NCBI RefSeq assembly: GCF_902859705.1
Contig: NZ_CADIJO010000014.1
Location: 109,228-173,227, forward strand
Direction of reading: 5' to 3'
Source of the DNA: Achromobacter deleyi
GTDB lineage: Bacteria; Pseudomonadota; Gammaproteobacteria; Burkholderiales; Burkholderiaceae_B
Length of the DNA stretch: 64,000 bases
Translations under genes and position numbers: made by a program
Notes under the pieces: generated by a model
Told to the model about the DNA's origin: nothing
Databases searched by the model: none
The model's input: the letters and a program-made list of their open reading frames with translations, nothing else
Shown here: positions 58,900-64,000 of the stretch, one piece after another
Layout of the letters: every line of letters begins with the position of its first letter
Position numbering within the stretch: position 1 is the first letter of the stretch

Positions 58900-60195
58900 T
58901 CACACCTTGGCCAGGGCCTGGTCCAGATCGGCCAGCAGGTCGTCGATGTGCTCGATGCCGATGGACAGGCGCACGGTTTCTTCGCGCACGCCGGCCTTTT
59001 GCAGCTCTTCGGGATTCAACTGGCGGTGGGTGGTGGACGCCGGGTGGGTCGCCAGCGACTTGGCGTCGCCGATGTTCACCAGGCGCGTGAACAGCTGCAG
59101 CGCGTCCTGGAAGCGCGCGCCGGCTTCGCGGCCGCCCTTCACGCCGAACGTGAACAGGCCCGGCGCCTTGCCGCCCAGGTACTTCTGCACCAGCGCGTGG
59201 TCGGGGTGGTCCGGCAGGCCGGCGTAGTTGACCCATTCGACCTTGGCGTGTTCGCGCAGGTAGCGCGCCACCTTGACGGCGTTTTCCACGATGCGGTCCA
59301 CGCGCAGCGCCAGCGTTTCGATGCCTTGCAGGATCTGGAACGAGTTGAACGGCGAGATCGCCGCACCGGTATTGCGCAGCGGCACCACGCGGGCGCGGCC
59401 GATGTAGGCGGCCGGGCCGAAGGCTTCGGTGTAGACCACGCCGTGGTAGCTGACGTCGGGTTCGTTCAGGCGCTTGAAGCGGGCCTTGTGCTCGGCCCAG
59501 GGGAACTTGCCCGAGTCGATGATGGCGCCGCCCAGGCTGGTGCCGTGGCCGCCCAGGTACTTGGTCAGCGACTGCACCACGATGTCGGCGCCGTGTTCGA
59601 TGGGGCGCAGCAGGTACGGCGACGGCACGGTGTTGTCGACGATCAGCGGCAGGCCATGGCGGTGGGCCAGTTCGGCCAGCGCGGCGATGTCGGTGATGTT
59701 GCCCAGCGGGTTGCCGACGGACTCGGCGAAGATGGCCTTGGTGCGGTCATCGATCTGCGCTTCGAAGGCGGCCAGGTCGCTGGGGTTGGCAAAGCGCGTG
59801 GTGATGCCGTACTGCGGCAGCGTGTGCGCGAACAGGTTGTAGGTGCCGCCGTACAGCGTGCTGGACGAGACGATGTTGTCGCCGGCTTCGGCGATGGTCA
59901 GGATGGCGTAGGTGACCGCGGCCTGGCCCGAGGCCAGCGCCAGCGCGGCGATGCCGCCTTCCAGGGCGGCCACGCGCTGTTCCAGCACGTCGGTCGTCGG
60001 GTTCATGATGCGGGTGTAGATGTTGCCCGCGACCTTCAGGTCGAACAGGTCCGCGCCGTGTTGCGTGTCGTCGAATGCGTAGGCCACGGTCTGGTAGATC
60101 GGCACGGCCACGGCGCGCGTGGTCGGGTCGGGACGGTAGCCGCCATGCACGGCAATGGTTTCAAGCCGCCAGTCGGGCTTTTTCGCTTCAGTCAT
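58900..60195 (-). CDS. metY: O-acetylhomoserine sulfhydrylase (MetY-type)
   Basis: A 431-residue PLP enzyme of the Cys/Met metabolism family. The PLP lysine is in VVQSLTKYLGGHGTSLGG and the tyrosine-rich N-terminus reads TIAVHGGYRPDPTTRAVAVPIYQT. MetY makes homocysteine from O-acetylhomoserine and sulfide. Length and the C-terminal EETVRLSIGIEHIDDLLADL are typical. It lies 34 bp downstream of the class V aminotransferase and is transcribed with it, so released sulfide may feed methionine synthesis. The ATG at 60195 follows GGAGAG. Confidence 0.92.
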   Translation of the reverse strand: MTEAKKPDWRLETIAVHGGYRPDPTTRAVAVPIYQTVAYAFDDTQHGADLFDLKVAGNIYTRIMNPTTDVLEQRVAALEGGIAALALASGQAAVTYAILTIAEAGDNIVSSSTLYGGTYNLFAHTLPQYGITTRFANPSDLAAFEAQIDDRTKAIFAESVGNPLGNITDIAALAELAHRHGLPLIVDNTVPSPYLLRPIEHGADIVVQSLTKYLGGHGTSLGGAIIDSGKFPWAEHKARFKRLNEPDVSYHGVVYTEAFGPAAYIGRARVVPLRNTGAAISPFNSFQILQGIETLALRVDRIVENAVKVARYLREHAKVEWVNYAGLPDHPDHALVQKYLGGKAPGLFTFGVKGGREAGARFQDALQLFTRLVNIGDAKSLATHPASTTHRQLNPEELQKAGVREETVRLSIGIEHIDDLLADLDQALAKV

Positions 60196-60229
60196 GTGTC
60201 TCTCCTTGAGATGCGTGATGGTGGGGGGA

Positions 60230-61369
60230 TCAGGCGGCGAACCCGCGCGCGGCGCGCAGGATGCGTTCGATGTCCCCGTGATTGTTGTAGGCGCCGACGG
60301 ACAGGCGCAGGTAACCATACTCGACAATGCTGGCCACCACACCCTCGCGGGCCAGGTGCGCCAGCGCGGCGGCCGGATCGGCCACGCGTACGGCCGTGGT
60401 GGTGCTGCGCAAGGCGTCGTCGGCTGGGGATACTACCTGCAGCCCCAGTGCGCGTAAACCATCGCTCAATGCCGTGGACAGTTCCATCACCCACGGTTCG
60501 ATGCGTTCAGGCTGCGCCCATTCAATGAGATCCAGCGCGCCGGCCAGGCCGGCGATACCGGGATAGTTCAGGTTGCCCGATTCCAGGCGGCGGGCATCGC
60601 CCGCGTCCGACACGGCCACTTGCCATTGCAGGCCGTCCTTGCCCAGCGTGGTCACTTCGGACGGACCGATGTAGAGCGGGTCCAGCGCATCCAGCAGGCG
60701 CGGCGACACATGCAGAAAGCCCACGCCCAAGGGGCCCAGCAGGCCTTTGTGCGCGCCGCTGGCAAAGGCATCCACGCCCCAGGCATCGACCTCGGCGCGC
60801 AACAGGCCCGCGCCCTGCACGCCATCGACCACCAGCCAGATGTCGCGTTCGGCGCAGCGCCGGCCGAGCTCGGCGATGTCGGTGCGCAGGCCCGTGCCGT
60901 ACTGCACCCATGACACTGCGATGAGCCGTGTGCGGGCATCGACGTGCTGCCACAGGTCGTCAACCGTATAGCGGCCGGCGCGCGACGGCGGCACGCGCAC
61001 CTGCACGCCGCGGCGGCGCAGATTGAGCCACGGCAAGGCGTTGGTGGGATGTTCCTGGTCGTCGACGATGAGGTTGTCGCCCTCTTGCCAGGCCAGGCCT
61101 TGCGCGACGGTGTTCAGGCCTTCGGTGGTGTTCTTGGTAAAGGCCACGCGGCGCGCGTCGCCGCCGATCAGGCGGGCCAGGCGCGGGCGCAAGGCTGCCG
61201 CGTCGCGCAGCCATTGCGGCTTGTCGCTGCGGGCATGCGTGATGCCGTCAAAGAAGTCCGCCACCGCAGCGGCCACCTTGGGCGCCAAGGGGCTGGTGTA
61301 GGCGATGTTGGCGTAGGCCTTGTCGCGTGTGATGGGAAACAACTGCCTGAATTCGTCCTGCCAGCTCAT
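60230..61369 (-). CDS. Class V aminotransferase family protein (cysteine-desulfurase-like)
   Basis: A 379-residue fold-type I PLP enzyme of the class V family. The Schiff-base Lys is in ASGAHKGLLGPLGVGFL, with FTKNTTEGLNTVAQG and VVDGVQGAGLL as earlier markers. It resembles isopenicillin-N-epimerase-like and selenocysteine/cysteine lyase-like proteins. No conserved desulfurase Cys loop is obvious, so it may cleave or epimerise another amino acid. It is divergent from the Aap-type transporter and lies 34 bp upstream of metY. The transporter may supply its amino acid substrate. Confidence 0.85.
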   Translation of the reverse strand: MSWQDEFRQLFPITRDKAYANIAYTSPLAPKVAAAVADFFDGITHARSDKPQWLRDAAALRPRLARLIGGDARRVAFTKNTTEGLNTVAQGLAWQEGDNLIVDDQEHPTNALPWLNLRRRGVQVRVPPSRAGRYTVDDLWQHVDARTRLIAVSWVQYGTGLRTDIAELGRRCAERDIWLVVDGVQGAGLLRAEVDAWGVDAFASGAHKGLLGPLGVGFLHVSPRLLDALDPLYIGPSEVTTLGKDGLQWQVAVSDAGDARRLESGNLNYPGIAGLAGALDLIEWAQPERIEPWVMELSTALSDGLRALGLQVVSPADDALRSTTTAVRVADPAAALAHLAREGVVASIVEYGYLRLSVGAYNNHGDIERILRAARGFAA

Positions 61370-61448
61370 GCGCGACCTTCTTCGTCTATGCAACTTGGTA
61401 TGGACGGATTCTAGGTATATGACGCGAATCTGGATAAGGCTAAGTTCT

Positions 61449-61468
61449 CATAACCATATGACCATATA
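61449..61468. promoter_or_regulatory. Motif CATAACCATATGACCATATA between divergent sulfur-linked genes
   Basis: The start of this tract (CATAACCATA) differs at one base from the CATATCCATA shared by the two sulfur promoters at 11965 and 22167. It lies about 80 bp from the class V aminotransferase start and about 90 bp from the binding-protein start. Confidence 0.35.
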
Positions 61469-61538
61469 GTCGCTCGCCGCACGGGTGCGCCACCCTAGAA
61501 TTCATGCCTTTCTTGCATACAACGAATACGGGAACGGC

Positions 61539-62564
61539 ATGCGGTTGATCTCTCTTCTCAAGACCGCCGGCGTGGCGGCGGCGCTGGCTTATGCCGGCGC
61601 ATCCACGGCAGGCGTCACGGTCGACGCCATCAAGAAACGCGGCGAACTGGTGTGCGGCGTGAGCCAGGGCTCGGCGGGCCTGTCCATTGCCGACAAGCAG
61701 GGCCGCTGGACGGGCCTGGATGCCGACCTGTGCCGCGCGCTGGCCGCCGCCGTGCTGGGCGATGCCGAGAAGACCCGCTTCGTGCCGCTCAGTTCGCAGC
61801 AGCGCTTTCCGGCCCTGCAAGGCGGCGAGATCGACGTGCTGAACCGCAACACCACCATCACCTCGGGCCGCGACGCGGGCCTGGGCATCGTGTCCGCCGG
61901 CATCGTGTTCTACGACGGCCAGGGCTTCCTGGTGCCGCGCAAGCTGGGCGTGAAAAGCGCGACCGAGCTGGATGGCGCGCAGGTCTGCGTACAGCCGGGC
62001 ACTGTCAATGAACAGAACCTGGTCGACTACTTCAAGAAGAACAAGCTCACCTATCGCCCCGTGGTGATCGAGAACCTGGTGGAGCTGGAACAGGCCTTCT
62101 ACGCCGGCCGCTGCGACGTCTACCTGTCGGATGCGTCCACGCTGGCCGCCAGCCGCGCGGCGCGCGCCGCCAATCCGGACGACTTCGTCATTCTGCCCGA
62201 ACGCATCAACAAGTCGCCGCTGGGCCCCTTCGTGCGCCAGGACGATCCGAACTGGACCGCGATCGTACGCTGGACGGTGAACGCGCTGGTGGCCGCCGAG
62301 GAACTGGGCATCACGTCCAAAAACGTCGACAGCCAGGCGCAAAGCACCGATGCCCAGGTACGCCGCCTGCTGGGCCTGGACCCGGGCATCGGCAAGAGCT
62401 TCGGCCTGGACGAAGGCTGGGCCCGCAACGTCATCAAGGCGGTGGGCAATTACGGCGAAGTGTGGGACCGCAACCTGGGCGCGGCCACGCCGCTCAAGCT
62501 GGAGCGCGGCCTGAACGCGCAGTGGAACAAGGGCGGGCTGCTGTATTCGCCGCCGTTCCAATGA
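61539..62564 (+). CDS. General amino-acid ABC transporter substrate-binding protein (AapJ-type)
   Basis: A 341-residue binding protein with a signal peptide (MRLISLLKTAGVAAALAYAG) and the AapJ/BztA core VDAIKKRGELVCGVSQGSAG, VGVSxGxxGLS-like FxxxDxxG, LPLSSQQRFPALQGGEIDVLNRNTT and QAFYAGRCDVYLSDASTLAASR. AapJ delivers polar amino acids to the Aap importer. The ATG at 61539 gives a proper signal; an ATG at 61485 adds 18 unlikely residues. The permease gene starts one base after its stop. Confidence 0.92.
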   Translation: MRLISLLKTAGVAAALAYAGASTAGVTVDAIKKRGELVCGVSQGSAGLSIADKQGRWTGLDADLCRALAAAVLGDAEKTRFVPLSSQQRFPALQGGEIDVLNRNTTITSGRDAGLGIVSAGIVFYDGQGFLVPRKLGVKSATELDGAQVCVQPGTVNEQNLVDYFKKNKLTYRPVVIENLVELEQAFYAGRCDVYLSDASTLAASRAARAANPDDFVILPERINKSPLGPFVRQDDPNWTAIVRWTVNALVAAEELGITSKNVDSQAQSTDAQVRRLLGLDPGIGKSFGLDEGWARNVIKAVGNYGEVWDRNLGAATPLKLERGLNAQWNKGGLLYSPPFQ

Positions 62565-62565
62565 C

Positions 62566-64000
62566 ATGATCGCCACCCTTGCCCTGCCCGGGAGCCCCGC
62601 CCTGCGGCGCTGGCTGCCCGCCCTGGCCTGGACCCTGGCGCTGGGGGGCATGGCCGCCGTGCTGATCCTGCACATCGAATCCGTGCAGGCGGCGCGCGGC
62701 ATCCGCGGCGGCTTCGGCTTCCTGTTCCAGCCGGCGGGCTTTCGCATTTCGGAAAGCCTGCTGCCGGTCACGCCTGAAGATCCGTACTGGATGTCGATTG
62801 CCGCGGGGCTGGTCAATACGCTGACGGTGGCGTTGGTGGCCATCCCCGTGGCGACGCTATTGGGCATCGGGCTGGGGCTGCTGCGCCTGTCGTCGCAGCC
62901 GCTGGCCGCGCGCACCGCCGCGGCCATCATCGCGCCGCTGCGCAACACGCCGGTGCTGCTGCAACTGTTCGTCTGGTATGGCCTGCTGCTGCGCCTGCCG
63001 GATGCGCGTCAGGCCTGGCAGCCATTTCCATCGGTGCTGCTGTCCAATCGCGGGCTGGCGCTGCCCGCCCTGCACGGCTGGCTGCCGTATGCGCTGGCGG
63101 CAGTCGGCGCGTTGCTGGCCGGCTGGCTGGCGCATCGTCAGTGGGGCCGCGAGGTCGGATCCCGCTCAAGCCGGCTCGCCCAAGGCGCCACGTGGCTGCT
63201 GCCGCTGGCGTTGGCCCTGGCGGCCTGGACGCTGCTGCCGCCGGTGCAGGTCGATCTGCCCGTCCGGCGCGGCCTGGGCCTGCAAGGGGGCTGGCAGCCC
63301 AGCATCGAATTCGCCGCGCTGGCCATCGGCCTGATCGTGTTCCATGCCGCCTACATCGCCGACATCGTGCGCGCCTCGGTGCGCGCGGTGCCGGTCGGCC
63401 TGGTGGAAGCGGGCCAGGCCATGGCGCTGACCCCGGCCAGCGTCTTGCGCCGGGTCATCGCGCCCTACGCCGCGCGCGTCGCCCTGCCGCCGTACGCCAA
63501 CCAGTGTCTGGCGCTGGTCAAGAACAGCACGCTGGCGATTGCCCTCGGCTACCAGGAACTGATGGCCGTGATCAACACCGCCATCACGCAGACCGGCCTG
63601 GCGCTGGAAGGCATTGCCCTGGCAGTCGCCGTGTACCTGGGCCTGGCGCTGGCGCTGGGCGGCGCCCTGTCCGCCTGGAACGCGCGCCATGCGCGCCACG
63701 GCCCCGGCGACAGCCACGGCGCCCGCCTGGGCGACCGGCCAGGCCTGCCGCTCCTGGGCGGGGATGCGCGCCGTGCACCCCCCTGGCGCCGTTGGTTGGG
63801 ATCGGCCGTGGTGGCCGTGCTGCTGGCCGCCGCTGCCTGGGCTGTCCTGGATTGGGCCGTGCTGCGCGCGGTGTGGCACGGCGCCCCGGCCGAGTGCGCC
63901 GCGGCCGCCGGCGCCTGCTGGGCCGCGGTGACCGACAACGTGCCGCTGCTGCTGTTCGGCGCCATGGCGCCAGAGGACCGGCCCCAGGCCCTGGTGGCTT
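62566..64000 (+). CDS. Amino-acid ABC transporter permease, AapQ-AapM-type fusion (cut by window edge)
   Basis: Only the first ~478 codons are present; the frame is open to the window end, so length is unknown. Residues ~1-360 match AapQ/BztB permeases: RNTPVLLQLFVWYGLLLRLP, the long periplasmic insertion, then DIVRASVRAVPVGLVEAGQA and the EAA loop. Instead of stopping there, the frame continues through a linker (~residues 365-405, HARHGPGDSHG) into ALDWAVLRAVWHGAPAECAAA-like sequence ending VTDNVPLLLFGAMAPEDRPQ. That resembles the start of AapM (FLDAVWxG...GACWAFIxxxxxFILFGxYPxxxQWRP). I see no stop codon between. The substrate set is probably polar or sulfur amino acids. Confidence 0.85.
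   Translation, partial: MIATLALPGSPALRRWLPALAWTLALGGMAAVLILHIESVQAARGIRGGFGFLFQPAGFRISESLLPVTPEDPYWMSIAAGLVNTLTVALVAIPVATLLGIGLGLLRLSSQPLAARTAAAIIAPLRNTPVLLQLFVWYGLLLRLPDARQAWQPFPSVLLSNRGLALPALHGWLPYALAAVGALLAGWLAHRQWGREVGSRSSRLAQGATWLLPLALALAAWTLLPPVQVDLPVRRGLGLQGGWQPSIEFAALAIGLIVFHAAYIADIVRASVRAVPVGLVEAGQAMALTPASVLRRVIAPYAARVALPPYANQCLALVKNSTLAIALGYQELMAVINTAITQTGLALEGIALAVAVYLGLALALGGALSAWNARHARHGPGDSHGARLGDRPGLPLLGGDARRAPPWRRWLGSAVVAVLLAAAAWAVLDWAVLRAVWHGAPAECAAAAGACWAAVTDNVPLLLFGAMAPEDRPQALVA

Noticed and set aside
1..64000. tRNA, rRNA, insertion sequence, integrase, prophage or CRISPR array
   Set aside because: None was seen when reading both strands; a short or divergent ncRNA could still be missed without a covariance search.

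Overview
The window is very GC-rich, densely packed bacterial chromosome. It carries five complete Bug-type (TTT family) periplasmic receptors, many LysR regulators, a CatB-like enzyme and many amino-acid and sulfur ABC systems. That mix is typical of Burkholderiales, most likely the Alcaligenaceae (Achromobacter/Bordetella group). This placement is an inference from gene content; there is no rRNA or tRNA gene here to test it. I saw no insertion sequence, integrase, CRISPR array or phage gene.

Layout. 0-6.6 kb: end of a ferric-iron-type ABC ATPase, a Bug receptor, an rtcB-prfH operon (ribosome/RNA repair) behind a 16-codon leader ORF, two pirins and a LysR gene. 6.6-7.35 kb: a gene-free stretch with two copies of an unusual stem-loop repeat, with an identical 92-nt core and unrelated but perfectly self-complementary arms. 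7.35-22.1 kb: a single-strand sulfur region. It holds a YeeE-type sulfur transporter, a periplasmic rhodanese, a cupin/four-rhodanese fusion, a CysB-type regulator, a VOC protein, then a nine-gene operon (C-S lyase, thiol dioxygenase-like cupin, ABC ATPase, two permeases, aminotransferase, FAD 2-hydroxyacid dehydrogenase, two binding proteins). 22.2-26 kb: Bug receptor, alpha/beta hydrolase, pyroglutamyl-peptidase and divergent LysR.

26-34.6 kb: envelope and unknown proteins, two RidA proteins, a LysR gene, and a type III secretion chaperone-like gene followed by a candidate secreted substrate. 34.6-42 kb: SnoaL-like protein, succinate-semialdehyde dehydrogenase, AraC regulator, a protein resembling Bacillus Tgl transglutaminase, a methyltransferase, and an ankyrin / Cys-rich / membrane-protein trio. 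42-50 kb: LysR-muconate cycloisomerase-Bug, then Bug-RraA-like aldolase-IlvD/Edd dehydratase with a divergent GntR gene and a perfect 16-bp palindrome. 50-52.4 kb: GNAT, Asp-box protein and a small exported protein.

52.5-64 kb: a tightly overlapping five-gene cassette (NitT/TauT-type ABC transporter, acyl-CoA-dehydrogenase-like flavoprotein, AhpD-like protein) with a divergent AraC gene. A Tat-exported hydrolase, MetY, a class V aminotransferase and a divergent Aap-type amino-acid transporter follow; in the last of these the two permease subunits appear fused in one frame that runs off the window.

The common theme is scavenging of organic acids, amino acids and organosulfur compounds. The best candidates for something new are the twin stem-loop elements, the thiol/2-hydroxyacid sulfur operon with its multi-rhodanese fusion, the orphan type III chaperone-substrate pair and the Tgl-like protein. 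Start codons were chosen by eye from ribosome binding sites and family N-termini; no database search was possible.
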